Notes: a model not told the origin generated them from the letters alone. Shown: positions 1 to 11,862, counted from the first letter of the stretch. The stretch is DNA of 64,000 nt from Amaurobius ferox (GCA_951213105.1 OX578137.1:54544236-54608235), one strand, 5' to 3'. Made by a program: numbers and translations.

Positions 1-862
1 ATAAGTCCGAGAGATTCAAGGAAAAAGTAATTATTAAAAGTATTAAAGTATCATTGAATTGCAGTGTAATACTTTTACATTGTTTTTCCATCCAATATAT
101 GGAAAATGATAATTTAAATGGTTATTAATGTGTGCAATTTCAGAATAACATTCGCATCATATTCACACAAAGAAAAGAAGTAAGATGAACTTATACATCT
201 ACCACAAACGGTGATACCACTTCAAGAGTACCAAATTTATATATCCATGCTGTTGGAGCTACGAACCTACGGAATAATTTATTGCTGTTTTTTCTTCAAA
301 TATACTGCAGAATACTTTTTTTAGTTTAGGTCGGTCAAGGTGATAATCATAAACTTTACATTCTGCATCTCTCAAAATAAAATCATTTCTGAGGGAAGGA
401 AAAAAAAATAATTTATTATCGGTTCCACATTCAGTCGACTTGGTCAGGCTAAGACTCTTAAATATACATGTTGACTCAACCGCCATTTTGTATCCAGCTG
501 TTCCAGTCAGTTATCGGCTGCCTTTGCTAGTACTTCCATAGCGCGCGCATGTTACATGCTGATATTTAATACTCAATTTAGTTGTAAAATATGTGCTTAT
601 GCTGTCAAAAAATTATACCAATCATCCAAGGAAGTAGTCTAGAATGTTTTGATTTTCTTGAGATCCCGAGAAAAGGACCAGAAAGTCACCATAGTTTCGC
701 CATGTATAGCCATAGTCTAGATGGACGCTGTTGGATGGCCACCAGGGCTGTCAAGATGTTGTCAAGATTGGCTGTCAAGATGGCCAAAAGCCTATATTTT
801 ATGAGCCTTAGGTAAAATACCAGAGTATATTGCAATCACGATGGCGTTAATAATACTTGCTA
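1..862. other. Left edge, no assignable gene
   Basis: This is AT-rich sequence upstream of the first visible exon, either intron or 5' flank of the Ig receptor gene. A 75-codon open frame lies on the minus strand at 259-486, starting at an ATG, but it has no recognisable domain or splice context and I do not call it a gene. A short cluster of the repeated word CTGTCAAGATG lies at about 748-785. Otherwise I see nothing assignable. Confidence 0.5.
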
Positions 863-1183
863 TTAACCTTTTCCTTACGGTGGTACAACAGTTGTACCAC
901 TGAAAATCTCTTATTTTAGAGCGGCGCTAGTTCAACTGCTGTACCAGTCTTTTTCATCCCCATTTTTCTGGTAAAGGAAGAGAGCGCCTATTGTACCCAG
1001 TTGAGCGCCTCGAAGAATACCTGCAGCCCTTCCTTCAAGTTTCTCCTAACTGAAGGGGGAACGAGTTACGCGAACAAAAAACAAGGTCATTGAAGGTGTT
1101 TATTTAGAGGGGTGGAATTTTCAGTTATTTTGTCGTTCTGGAGTTGACAAAATGGATTCTTGGAGCCGTAACGTAAAGGTTAA
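863..1183. mobile_element. piggyBac-type MITE with TTAA target duplications
   Basis: A 313-bp non-autonomous element (867-1179) is flanked on both sides by TTAA (863-866 and 1180-1183), the target duplication typical of the piggyBac superfamily. The ends are inverted repeats: the left end begins CCTTTTCCTTACGG and the right end, read on the minus strand, begins CCTTTACGTTACGG. Just inside the left end is a perfect hairpin, GTGGTACAA-CAG-TTGTACCAC (880-900). There is no coding capacity, so it would need a transposase in trans. The TIR differs from that of the piggyBac copy at 26.5 kb, so it belongs to another family. Confidence 0.72.
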
Positions 1184-1419
1184 ACTGAAAACTGTGGAGG
1201 AGATGAGAATTCCTCTGGAATATTGTTGACATAACTTCGAAATGATATGAAAAATGTAACTTACAACTTTCATTCCAACCATTCTTAATTTAGCTATAAA
1301 TACTTATCTACATTCTGCAGTGCTTGTAATATAAGCGTTTTCTTATGCTTGTTTCATCTATCATGTCATTTAAAAAGAAATTTCAATAACTCTGTAAATT
1401 GTTCTATTACTATTTGTAG

Positions 1420-1674
1420 ATGCTCCCGAAGCCATGAGTCTCTCAGATAGCGTTGTTGAAGTTCATGAGGGTGAAATACCACCAAGTGTTGAATGTGCAG
1501 CATCGTCCTGGCCTCCAAGCACATATCTGTGGCTTAGAGAAGACATCGTGTTAGCCAGAGACGACGTTTTGTCGTTCAATGACAGCGTAGATCGTGACCA
1601 TCATGGACCCTACATTTGTGTTGCTCAGAATAGACACGGGCGGGCTCAGATAGAAATGACTTTAGAAGTATTAT
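1420..1674 (+). CDS. Ig-superfamily receptor, exon with an Ig domain (5'-most visible)
   Basis: This 255-bp exon is bounded by an acceptor (tatttgtag) and a donor (gtaagt), and it is phase 1 at both ends like most single-Ig exons. It encodes about 85 residues forming one Ig fold: a B-strand Cys in VECAAS, the core Trp in YLWLRE and the F-strand motif GPYICVAQN. Splicing to 3451 gives the linker LEVLYKPEC. The product is the extracellular part of a single-pass membrane protein, probably in neuronal or cell-cell recognition. The earlier Ig domains and signal peptide must lie upstream of the window. The assignment to the Sidestep-like group is inference from the neighbouring exon. Confidence 0.85.
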
Positions 1675-3450
1675 GTAAGTTTTATTTTACACATGCAGTT
1701 TGTTGTTTTCATTGAGCACTTCAATATTTCATATTCAAATGTTTTATGGGTCAATCAAATCCATGTTATATCCCACGTAATAGAATGATAATTATAATCT
1801 CATGAGAGATGCGATGTTGGGTACTGTCAAAAGGTAAAATTGTCCTTATCAAATTTATTACTATAGAACTTACCTATGATGCCGACACTAAGGGTGGAGC
1901 ATGTAAGCTCCAGGTCCTCAAGCTGGAGAGACAAACACACAAAATATCAATAAGTACTCTTATCTAAATTTAATCAATTACTTTAATATTTACTTTCGTA
2001 TATATACATGTAGAGAGATCTTGATTATTAAATTTAATCCTAAATCCTTCTGGACACATATATCTTCAACAACATTTAATTACACTTACATTTACAACAC
2101 ATATTTTAAAAGACACATATATTTATAATACATTCATTACTATTAGCTACCGAAAATCTAAGTAGTTCATGTAGTTAACTACACGAGCTCGTTATTGCGA
2201 TAGGTTCGTACGACCTTATTGTTACTTGTACGATAGATACTATGAATTGTGTGCCTTCTATAATCATTATAACAGATGAAACATATCCATACCTTATGTT
2301 TGCTTGTACCTCGATAGTTGATGTAGCCAACACTATATTGGAAGCCTGCGCATAATATTTTAATACGCCATTATTTCACTGTGCTCATTTTTCGTTCACA
2401 CATCACAATTTTTGCCGATCCCCGTATCTTTGCGCGATCGCAGGAGATATTTTTTGAATACCACTAAAAAACATCAGGTGCGTCTAGGACGCTGTCGAAA
2501 TTGAATCTCGTGGAAACTTCAAGAACATTCTCGAAAACAATTTTTCTTTTCACCTTGTAGTGTCATACCTCGTCTTTTATTGGTTGTTGTGATGGAGGGG
2601 ATGCGCGCTGCTTATTTATGTTTGGGTTGCCATTGGTTCCATCTGCAGCATTTAAATTGGTCATTATTTTGGTTGGCATCCGTAATTGAAATTACAAAAT
2701 GTCGTGCACGCCGTACGACAGTTACCTTAGTATTTAAGTATTTTAGAATATCAGACATAATTTTACCTCAAAATAGCTGAGCTCGGAAATCGATATAGAC
2801 ACCTGGAATATGTTTGGTTTGTGATAAGTTACATCACTCGGTCTATTCACGTAACTATCTTAAAGTACCTTGCAGTATATAGAGTTTATAACACTATTTT
2901 TATACCACAGAATCAGTGTTTGTAGTAGACATTTGTTTGATACTTTGAGAGAGAAGCATATGTTCACTATATGTCACAATATTTTTCATTAAAATAGACG
3001 TCTTAAAAATAATTTAGAATGAAAATTTATATAAAAATTATGCGATAAACTGCTGCTTCCATCAAGAAAGTAATCACATTTTCAAATAATATTGCATAAT
3101 TTATTCGCATTTATCAATCATTTTAAGTATTTCTCATGCAGCAGTTATATTCATTGTAAGGATTTTTTATTTATAATCGTTCTGTATATTAGTTCAAGGT
3201 AATTTCCATCTACAAAACAAATTTCTCATAAAAATAATTTCCGTGATGTATCAGTTTTACAGATCTATTCCGACGACTATCAATTTTTTTTCAATTTGTA
3301 ATATGTTTGCAATCCGATTTTATTCGATCATATGAATGAAAGCATAGATGAATTTGAAATAGAAATATATGACATATAATGTAAGACCATTACTTGTCAT
3401 TCTGTAAATAATAAACTATTCAATGAAATACAATGGACATTATTTCCCAG
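1675..3450 (+). other. Intron between the two Ig exons
   Basis: Phase-1 intron of about 1.8 kb, GT at 1675 and AG at 3449-3450. It is AT-rich. A small palindrome, TAGTTAACTA, lies at about 2174. No transposon ends or coding segments are recognisable; the short open frame at 2580-2780 has no supporting features. Confidence 0.7.
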
Positions 3451-3720
3451 ACAAACCTGAGTGCACAATCAATGAAGGCACAAACGATGAAGGCGAATCT
3501 ATCTTGATATGCAAAGCTGATGGTTTCCCGACGAAGATCAACTTCACTTGGAGTAAAGATAACGAGACTCTGGACGACGATTTTGATATGGACAGCGATC
3601 ATGACGACTTCAGCGTGTACGTCCTTCCAGACACTGGAGAGAGGTACGGACTCTACATGTGCATTGCCATCAATGACGTTGGAGAGTCAGAACCATGTTA
3701 CAGGACAGTGGCTGGAACTG
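3451..3720 (+). CDS. Side-like receptor, membrane-proximal Ig domain exon
   Basis: A 270-bp exon, phase 1 to phase 1, between acceptor ttatttcccag and donor gtaata. It encodes an Ig domain with ILICKADG (B-strand Cys), NFTWSKDN (core Trp, with NFT as a possible N-glycosylation site) and YGLYMCIAINDVGES (F-strand Cys). Two extra cysteines, one in YKPEC at the start and one in SEPCYRTVAGT at the end, fit the pattern I know from the last Ig domain of Drosophila Sidestep relatives (YAPxC ... NDVG...EPC). In Side proteins a fibronectin III domain usually follows. Here the chain goes straight to the membrane exon, so the family call is tentative. Nephrin or Kirre-like adhesion proteins are the alternative. 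Confidence 0.87.
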
Positions 3721-3871
3721 GTAATAAAGTTTGAACTTAGTTAGATTTATTCATAAAGCTGTTTTTATTGTTTTCATTTGATTTCCATAAATGTAGATTT
3801 ATATTGAGAAAAATCATGATTTCCAAAATCATGCACTACCTGTTTTTGATACACTTGCTGTTATATTTCAG

Positions 3872-4006
3872 ATTTGGCTGGTTTGTATACAGAATTTGGC
3901 GATAAAAATATTTTGGTGATTGCAGCTGTGATTGGAAGTATAGCGATTCTATTCCTCATAGCAATAATCATTATTATTTTCATTATGAGAAAGAGAAGAT
4001 TAAGAA
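3872..4006 (+). CDS. Side-like receptor, transmembrane exon
   Basis: A 135-bp exon, phase 1 to phase 1 (acceptor ttatatttcag, donor gtaagt). After a short juxtamembrane stretch (DLAGLYTEFGDKN) there is a hydrophobic helix of about 24 residues rich in Ile, Ala, Leu and Val. It is followed by a strongly basic stop-transfer segment, MRKRRLR. This fixes the topology: Ig domains outside, the exons to the right cytoplasmic. The preceding 151-bp intron (3721-3871) is the shortest in the gene. Confidence 0.85.
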
Positions 4007-6337
4007 GTAAGTATATTTTCGATATCTACAACTTAATACATTTTACCAAGCAAAATTTAATAGTTTATATTTATATAGTTATAAAGATATCTATATATAA
4101 TTTTGCAAAGTAGAATTATGATGTCTCAACTAATAACTAGTACATAATTCCTTTGTTTATATTTACTGAAACATTTGTTATATAACATTTAACGTGACCA
4201 TAATAATTATATATTTCATATGTTTAATTTTCCAGGAATTTAACATGTGGTTCTTTCCAAAAAGAGAGTTAATTAGTAGTGAAGTATCATTGCCAGAGAT
4301 CCAATCGTAAATTAACCCTGATTAGCACATTCATTTTGAAAAATATATGTATTTTTATTCTAATAATTTGAGAAAAAATTACGAAATTAATTACATTTAA
4401 ATATTTTATTATGAATTTTTCTGTATGGGTTGTTATTTATATTATAGGATTTGTGATGGAGTAATTGTTTTACTTTAAACATTTTTGGAGTGTTGTCTGT
4501 CTCTGGTCAATGTGGTGTGTTCGCGGTAGCTGCCACAAATATAAAAATAATTTCACTAAACTTTGCTTCCGACTTTGTTAGCGGAATATCTATAACTAGG
4601 TAGAATTTAATTCGAGCAAATCGTGTAAGATCGAGTGTAATTCGAGCAAAAACTTCTAGTTTTATTCGAATAATTTCACTAAACTTTGCTTCCGACTTTG
4701 TTAGCGGAATATCTATAACTAGGTAGAATTTAATTCGAGCAAATCGTGTAAGATCGAGTGTAATTCGAGCAAAAACTTCTAGTTTTATTCGAATAATTTC
4801 ACTAAACTTTGCTTCCGACTTTGTTAGCGGAATATCTATAACTAGGTAGAATTTAATTCGAGCAAATCGTGTAAGATCGAGTGTAATTCGAGCAAAAACT
4901 TCTAGTTTTATTCGAATAATTTCACTAAACTTTGCTTCCGACTTTGTTAGCGGAATATCTATAACTAGGTAGAATTTAATTCGAGCAAATCGTGTAAGAT
5001 CGAGTGTAATTCGAGCAAAAACTTCTAGTTTTATTCGAATAATTTCACTAAACTTTGCTTCCGACTTTGTTAGCGGAATATCTATAACTAGGTAGAATTT
5101 AATTCGAGCAAATCGTGTAAGATCGAGTGTAATTCGAGCAAAAACTTCTAGTTTTATTCGAATAATTTCACTAAACTTTGCTTCCGACTTTGTTAGCGGA
5201 ATATCTATAACTAGGTAGAATTTAATTCGAGCAAATCGTGTAAGATCGAGTGTAATTCGAGCAAAAACTTCTAGTTTTATTCGAATAATTTCACTAAACT
5301 TTGCTTCCGACTTTGTTAGCGGAATATCTATAACTAGGTAGAATTTAATTCGAGCAAATCGTGTAAGATCGAGTGTAATTCGAGCAAAAACTTCTAGTTT
5401 TATTCGAATTTTTTATTTTCGCTCAGATAACACTATATAACAAAATTTGACATAATTATGCACTAAAAGGTTATTCATCACGCAATGCTCTCGAAACGTA
5501 ACAGTTTCAATCATTCTACGGAAATGTAGCCGTGGAACAATTTTGGTGTTTTCGACGCCATTAACCCCCCCTAAGGGGCAAGGTACCACCTACAAGATGT
5601 GCAATTCCAAATTTGGGGATCAATCAAAATATTTTCAAGCTCTTTAAAATGACGGGTAACATGCTATAATTTAGATAATTTTATTCAACAATACAAGTTC
5701 TTCAATTTTTTCCTCAGCAAAAATATGTTAACAAACTTCTTCAAAATGTATTTTAGTATGAGACGTTCGAAATGAGACACAATTCAGGCAATTTAGTTTG
5801 ATATTTCTTATTGCACCATACCTGGATTACATATAAGAAATAAGATAGTCTATACTTAATTTGCTTTTAAATCTTGCACTGCATCCCAATGGCTTGTTGA
5901 AACTGTCTAGACAGGTCAAACTTCATGTCAAATATTACAGGGGTGCTTTTCCTCAAATATTTCAATTTACCACATGCTCAAAACCATGCGTCATAACAGA
6001 AATTTGCGTTAAGAAAATATAAGGCAAATCTTTAACAGTTGTCTTTTGACAAGGTGTACATATCTTGCAATATTTGTGAACTTTAACTTATCCTCTATTT
6101 AATCAAATACATCGTTTTATAGTTTTAAAGAATATTTGTACGATTTAATTAATAATTTTTCATACAATTAAGCTAAAAATCAGCTTTTGACGAGGCAAAG
6201 CTATGCATGCGTATATACATTCTATTTTTTGAATTCTACATAGATGAGGTTCTAAATTCAATATATACCTATATTTAATAAATACTTATGATAAAATATC
6301 CTGTTTTATAGATTTTGATATGGTTATTATTTTACAG
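4007..6337 (+). other. Intron after the transmembrane exon
   Basis: Phase-1 intron of 2.3 kb. Its middle is occupied by the 123-bp tandem array described separately. The remainder (4007-4550 and 5411-6337) is AT-rich and contains no recognisable transposon ends or exons. Confidence 0.7.
4551..5410. repeat. Seven-copy tandem repeat, 123-bp unit
   Basis: Units start at 4551, 4674, 4797, 4920, 5043, 5166 and 5289, so the period is exactly 123 bp. By eye I find no base difference between units; the last one ends at about 5410 where a T-rich run begins. Each unit contains the word TAATTCGAGCAAA twice about 30 bp apart. The array is inside the intron of the receptor gene. Such uniformity means very recent amplification, strong homogenisation or an assembly-resolved array whose true copy number may be higher. 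Confidence 0.95.
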
Positions 6338-6495
6338 ATTTTGGCAGTCCAGGAAAGGCTCCGCTTGGAGGAGGGGGAGACAGTTTATATCAGAATGTTA
6401 GTGGTCCTCCGGCTGGTGCTAAACAAAATGGACCTCATTCTCCAGAAGCAGAGAGTAACGCGATGTATGAAAATATGCCATTCCACCGCCAAGGA
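6338..6495 (+). CDS. Side-like receptor, first cytoplasmic exon (Tyr motifs)
   Basis: A 158-bp exon from acceptor tattttacag to donor gtaggt. It enters in phase 1 (completing an Asn codon) and leaves in phase 0. It encodes about 52 residues: a Gly/Pro-rich linker (NFGSPGKAPLGGGGDS), then SLYQNV and later NAMYENMPFHRQG. YQNV and YENM both fit YxNx, the Grb2-type SH2 ligand. YENM also fits the YxxM PI3-kinase ligand, and SLYQNV fits a relaxed ITIM pattern (S-x-Y-x-x-V). The motif functions are inferred; the reading frame and splice sites are seen directly. Confidence 0.82.
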
Positions 6496-7820
6496 GTAGG
6501 TTTTAAACTATAACAACTATCAAATAGTTACATTTATTTTACTTATAATATATTTTTTCATGTTTTGGCATTATTAAATTACATAATGTTGTTACATTAT
6601 TAAAATGCATCAATTAACAACTCGCATGAGTTTCCTTGTTGTTGACTAACATTTAATATGGCAATCCTCCCAATAGTATTTTTATGTAATGTGTAAGGTT
6701 AATTTTTAATTATATGTACCGATTTAATTTCTTACCAAGTATTTGCGTGATATGTTTAATGGTATTGGAATTCATTCTTATTACAAAACGTCTCTGCCAC
6801 GACTATGTTAATTAAATATGTATATAATACAACCGCGCATAATGATGGAATCGCTGACTATATTTAAGTATTGTAGAAGTAAATCTTGAAAATTTTGTAT
6901 TTTAATTTTTTATTTGAAAATTGTTAATTAGGAGCCTTTCATCAATAGTTTAAGTATTATTATTTTGCAAATTGTTCAATATTTAATAAATATACTCTAG
7001 ACTTGAATGTATAATAACTAACATTGGGGTATGCAATTTGTATATAAAGCCATAAAATAAAACCAGGAACTAATTAAAATATAAATATCAAATATTCAAA
7101 TATGCTTATGAAGTTTTGGTACTAAGAATTTTCAAGAATAAAGGAACTGAATGCTTTCTTATCTCTCAGAAAATATAGCGGATACCCCATAAGCAAAAAA
7201 TTATTTTAAAAGAAAATGATTGCACATTTTATGATGTGAAAAACGAAAGGTTTCTTTACTTTGTTATCAACATCGTGTGATGCAAATGATTATAGAGTCC
7301 CAAATAAGTTATGTTATGCAACCAGCTTGCAACAGAAATTTAAGCATGTGCTTTATATTAAAAAATATTGCAGTGGCTTACACTTCAAGATATACTTTCC
7401 ATTTCTCTTGGAGAGAGTCAACCATATCTATAATTAACAATATAATAATTAATTTAAAAAGTGAAAACATATATTTCTAAACATGTGTTCATTGAACAGA
7501 CGTTCCTATAGTTTAAAAAAACCACATTCACAAGTTCCTCTCATATATAACATTACTGTAATGTTGCTTACATGGCGTAATTTGAAATTACAAAATGTAC
7601 CAGATATTAAAGGTACGATCATTTTATTTATTGTCCTCAAGTCTAACGTACAATTTACGAGAGGTAAATGTTAATATATACATTAATTTAAAATACATTA
7701 TATTTCATCTGTTATAAGCAAGCAAGCAATGTCTAGTATCGACCCCAATATATTTCACTAATTATGTTCTACCAACTCGATCATGAACATGTTGTAGGTT
7801 GCATCTTCACTTGTTTGATA
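6496..7820 (+). other. Intron, left part, no features
   Basis: AT-rich intronic sequence from the donor at 6496 to the Tc1 insertion. Open frames at 7277-7480 and 7483-7674 are short, AT-driven and have no domain signature, so I do not call them genes. Confidence 0.6.
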
Positions 7821-9241
7821 TACACTATCCGACACAGAAAATGCAACACCATGAAAGAGCAAAGAGAGTGTTATGATAAAAGACACACAGACAGAGATAG
7901 CATATGCAAATAAATTATGTTAATTCCTGAAAGATAATGCAATACAATAATGATATAGACAGGGCGATCAGTAGGCAATAGGACCACCTCTTGTGGTGAT
8001 ACGAGCAACAACCCTACGATGAACAGATGCAATGAGCGTGCGGATAGTTTCCTAAGAGTTGGATGACCATATGCCTTCAGCCAACCTCCACAGGTCGTCC
8101 TCTGTTTGAGGTGGGGGCAGAGCAGTCAAACGACGGCCAATCACGTCTCATACAAGCTCGATAGGTGAGATAACAAGGGACAGTGGAGGTCAAGTCAGTA
8201 CCTGGATACCTTGCAAGATTTGTCTGCTAATGGTTGCCGTCTGCAGTATCGCGTTATCTTGCTGGAAACAGTATTTTGCAACTGCTGAAGTTAAAAAAGT
8301 GCAACTGGTCGCATCACCTCATCCACATATCGTCGTACCGTCATTATGCTTTTGATACGAATCACAGGTGACTGGAATCGAAGCCGATAGAGCCCCCGAA
8401 CCATGATGCCGCGTTGCCGAGCAGCATGCTGTTCAACAGTCGCAGCAGGATTTGGTATATTTCCATGTCGCGTCTGGACTCTCACACGGCGAATGTCATT
8501 CGACAAACAGACACGAGACTCGTCGCTGGACACTACTCTATCCCATGCAGTCGTCCAAGAGGCTTGGTCCGACACCATTACAAACTCTCACGTCGGTGTC
8601 ATGTCGTCCATAACAGTCTTCGTAATAGACGGTTTGAGTGCAAGCCGCTTTTAACCAATCGCCAAGAAAGAGCTTTTGTTGATATCGGAACATCCAATGT
8701 ACCCTGCAAATTTTGCAAAATTACGATAGTCATCGTTTGTGGGGCCGCCACGGCATGCCTTAGAATGAGTTGAGCAACGAGTAATGACGTACATTTGGAT
8801 GGACCGGAACCACTGTGAGACGATTCACATGCCCTGCTTTTATCCATCTCCTCTAAAATATTTGCACAGTGGATGCAGCTACGCGTGCTTCGGCGGCGAT
8901 ACGCCTGTACTACCACTCACCTGTAGGTAGGCCTAAAATGAAGCCCCTCGCACGATCGTCCAAATGTTGAAACAGACTTCGGCGTCATCAGCCAGGTATC
9001 TCTTCAACAACACGGTCTTCTGAAATGTAAAACAGCTCGAAAAACAGATTTCCTTAGGCGACAGAGAGTAACAACTGTTGGTCCGTCTGCCGGGTCCATC
9101 CCTTTTAGCCTGAAATCTTATCACGTGACCTACTTATTTTCAGATCATTTGCATACATCGGTCAGTTGTGTTTGTCTCGCATTTTGCTAAATTATACTGT
9201 TATATCTTCATTGCGTTGTATTTTCTATGTCGGGAAGTGTA
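7821..9241 (-). mobile_element. Tc1-like transposon, complete ends, dead transposase
   Basis: The element spans 7823-9239 (1,417 bp) flanked by TA duplications (7821-7822, 9240-9241). The ends are inverted: the left reads CACTATCCGACACAGAAAA and the right, on the minus strand, CACTTCCCGACATAGAAAA. The transposase is on the minus strand. An HTH region is readable at 8916-8599. The first catalytic Asp sits in SSDESRV (frame 8578-8291). The C-terminal part, recognisable as SPIEL-V-DVIGRRLTALPPP, lies at 8290-7970 in other frames. Several frameshifts and stops break it. It sits in the intron between exons 6338-6495 and 9721-9960, antisense to the host gene. Confidence 0.88.
7970..9060 (-). pseudogene. 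Tc1-like transposase pseudogene
   Basis: Coding remnant inside the Tc1 element. Readable blocks in order on the minus strand: N-terminal fragment near 9060-8930, HTH and linker at 8916-8599 (words such as RRRSTR and STKALSWRL), DDE start at 8578-8291 with D in SSDESRV and the phrase QRGIMVRGLYRLRFQSP, then the DNA-cleavage C-terminus around 8290-7970. At least two frame changes and stops separate these. An intact relative would encode a protein of roughly 330-340 residues; none can be made here. Confidence 0.82.
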
Positions 9242-9339
9242 CAAATGCATCTTGCAACAAACTTCACTTTTTCTCTTCTGGATATTAGTATTTGATTCCG
9301 AACAATTATAAACACGTCACGATAGCTCGATATAAATAA

Positions 9340-9490
9340 ACATGCTTACTGCTTGAAAATGAACATGTTATCGTTTCGAAAATGGACAGGCTATCAGTTT
9401 AAAAATGAACAAGCTATTAGCTTGAAAATGAACATGCTATCAGATTGAAAATGAACATGCTATCAGATTAAAAATGAACGTGTTGTTGAT
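9340..9490. repeat. Minisatellite, about 23-bp unit
   Basis: Six to seven degenerate copies of a unit like TTGAAAATGAACATGCTATC lie just right of the Tc1 element, in the same intron. Copies differ at one to five positions, so the array is older than the 123-bp array. Confidence 0.8.
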
Positions 9491-9720
9491 TTGGAAGACA
9501 TGTTTTTGATCATGTTGATTCCTCGGCTTCATTTTGACAAACAAATACAACGTACAGTTGGTTTCACGTGATCCCTACATGATGTAAATATCGGATTCCA
9601 AACAATTATAAATACTGGGCGATACTACTTGATTTAAATAAAACTGTATTTCTGACTTATTCTGAGCATGACTATTTTAAATCTTAACCGCATGTGTCTG
9701 TGCATGACTTGCTCTTGCAG

Positions 9721-9960
9721 ACTGTGCCTTCGTTTCCGAATGCCCGTATGCGGCAGTCGCTACCCGCTGACTTTTCTCGTGCCTATCAGAACGTCCTATA
9801 CTGCAGGCAGCAGGACAACTGGAACCATACACCACAGCAGCAGTGGAATAGCACGGACCAGCGGCGGGTAACAAGTGGGTCCAGCAAACGAGAGCCGTGT
9901 CCGCAGCATGGAATGCTGCCGGAAGTGCTACAACACAGGGAAAATGGGGGAAGTACGCAG
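9721..9960 (+). CDS. Side-like receptor, second cytoplasmic exon
   Basis: A 240-bp exon, phase 0 to phase 0, from acceptor gctcttgcag to donor gtgtgt. It continues in frame from 6495. The 80 residues include SRAYQNVLY, a third YxNx motif, then a Gln/Asn-rich polar stretch (NHTPQQQWNSTDQRR) and a Cys/His-containing end. The other two frames are open only in part. The phase match to its left neighbour, and to both 11739 and 15105 on its right, supports this frame. No domain is recognised; it reads as a disordered signalling tail. Confidence 0.75.
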
Positions 9961-11738
9961 GTGTGTACAAAATAAAACTTGAAATAATTGAACTGAATAA
10001 TTATACCATAAATTTAAGGATCACTCATTTCATAAAAATGCTATTGAGGTGTTAAATAATGGCCTCATTGGTATTAAATAATGATAGTAAAAGAAGGAAA
10101 TTATTTCTGTAGTCACTCTTTATATAGTGCACTTAAACAGACGGACAAAATGAGCGAAATATCCCAAAACACGATATATTCAATCCCCATCAATTGATTT
10201 ATACAATTAATGAAAAGGACGAATATTATAAGGTATAATAATATAATATTGCTCTTATTACCACAATAATTGCGTAATAATTCTGGTATATCAATTTTCG
10301 ATAAACAAGGCATCCTCATACAAGTATTAAATATTTTTGGAGCGCATGAAAAATGCGTTGTATCGGAATGTTAAGACGAGAAAATACGATATTAAGACAA
10401 TTTACTGTAGTAATTAAATGAAAAATTCGCAATGTTCTTTATATATGTATAATCTTAATTGTAATTTTCGACATTAATTAGGCATCCAATTTTGTAAATT
10501 TATTTTATTAATTATTATAAATTTTTCTTATTAATTATATTAATTATATAATATTTGTTTATTAATTATTATAAAAAATACATAATATATACAATTAGGT
10601 ACCATATGGAAACTATCAAAATACTATTTAACCTAATGAAAGACCAAAATTAATAAGATAACATCAACATTTGATCCCAAAAGCAATTAATGACAGGTAT
10701 AGTACATTGAAAAAAGGGGGTGGGGGCATTGCACTTCATTTTGAATCCATTGATGTTTTTATAATTTCATATTTTTACAGAAGAACTGATGTTTGCATTT
10801 AAACTCAGTTCCACCAGAAAATTAAGCACTTCATAATATTTAAACGTTGTCTTATATCACGACCAATTTGCTTTTAAATTTAGTACCAGTTTGATTTTAA
10901 ATTTAGTAAGAAATTGTATATATTACCCACTGTAAGAAGCCACGAATTAATTCATGTAGACAAAATGTCTCCTAGCTTAAGAGCATCAAAAACGTACTGA
11001 AATAAAATAATAAACTTATAATTCAACAATTATGGCAATAAAAAATAATTTTTTAATTATTAACAAATTATGTAAAACTTCCAAATATTACCATACATTA
11101 GAACATCCTAACAAAGTAAGTGATTTTTCAAAAATGTGTGAACATTATTTAAAAAATTGAAATAAAAATGATAATGTACATTCAGGACAACATAAGTATA
11201 TCATTATATCATGCATTTAAAAGCAGTACAACAATATTCTCAATTGTAAAATAATGCCCAATAAAAATAGCAATTAGTACTTATGCTACGGCAACAAATT
11301 AGCTTGAGTTAGTATTATTTAATTGGCAGTTAAAAGCATATTTGCACTCAATATTGCAAACTATATATATATATATATATATAGTATCAAATTAAAAAGT
11401 GCAAAAATGTAATTAGACTCAATAACTATTCTTAATTAGATTATAAATCCAAAAATAACGTGTGAAGTAATTAATACTTTTTCAAATATCTATTTAATTC
11501 TTTTATTTCTTTAAAAATAAGACTGAGATTTTACATATGTGTATAAATAAATTATAGATTGCTTAAGAATGAAAATTTAGTATATGCTCATTTTTTGATT
11601 TTGTACTAACATCCAGTAACATTAATATTACAATATTAAAATGTTGCATGAATTTGATTACTAATTTTGTTCTGCTGTTTGTTCACCATTTAATTAGACT
11701 AATACCAGTGCATGTTGTGCATTACATGCATGTTTTAG
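9961..11738 (+). other. Intron, no features
   Basis: A very AT-rich 1.8-kb intron with a short (TA)n run near 11363-11383. No transposon ends or exons are recognised. Confidence 0.6.
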
Positions 11739-11862
11739 AAATGCCAAAATCAGTCTCCAGTGATATATGCCGACCTAGCACTACAATATCATCGGGGCCA
11801 AGCTGTAACGAAAGACGCAACAAAGTATGCTACGCTCAAATTCACATCAGAAGCAGCTAAAG
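11739..11862 (+). CDS. Side-like receptor, YADL/YATL tail exon
   Basis: A 124-bp exon, phase 0 in and phase 1 out, with a strong donor (AAAG|gtaaga). The frame reads about 41 residues with SPVIYADLAL near the start and TKYATLKF near the end. VIYADL is a textbook ITIM pattern (V-x-Y-x-x-L) and KYATL is YxxL. The acceptor is less certain: catgttttag (start 11739) or cagtct (start 11754) both keep phase 0. The phase-1 end does not fit the 15105 exon: joining them gives a stop after six codons. It must therefore join another exon, such as 20768, 44659 or one I have not seen. Confidence 0.72.

Noticed and set aside
259..486. 75-codon minus-strand open frame with ATG
   Set aside because: No domain, no splice or promoter context, and the composition is typical of the surrounding AT-rich DNA.
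8403..8773. Overlapping + strand open frames of 83 and 119 codons
   Set aside because: They are antisense to the Tc1 transposase, which has recognisable DDE and HTH motifs on the minus strand.
9668..9970. Alternative open frames across exon 9721-9960, both strands
   Set aside because: Only the frame starting with phase 0 at 9721 agrees with the donor phase at 6495 and the donor at 9961.
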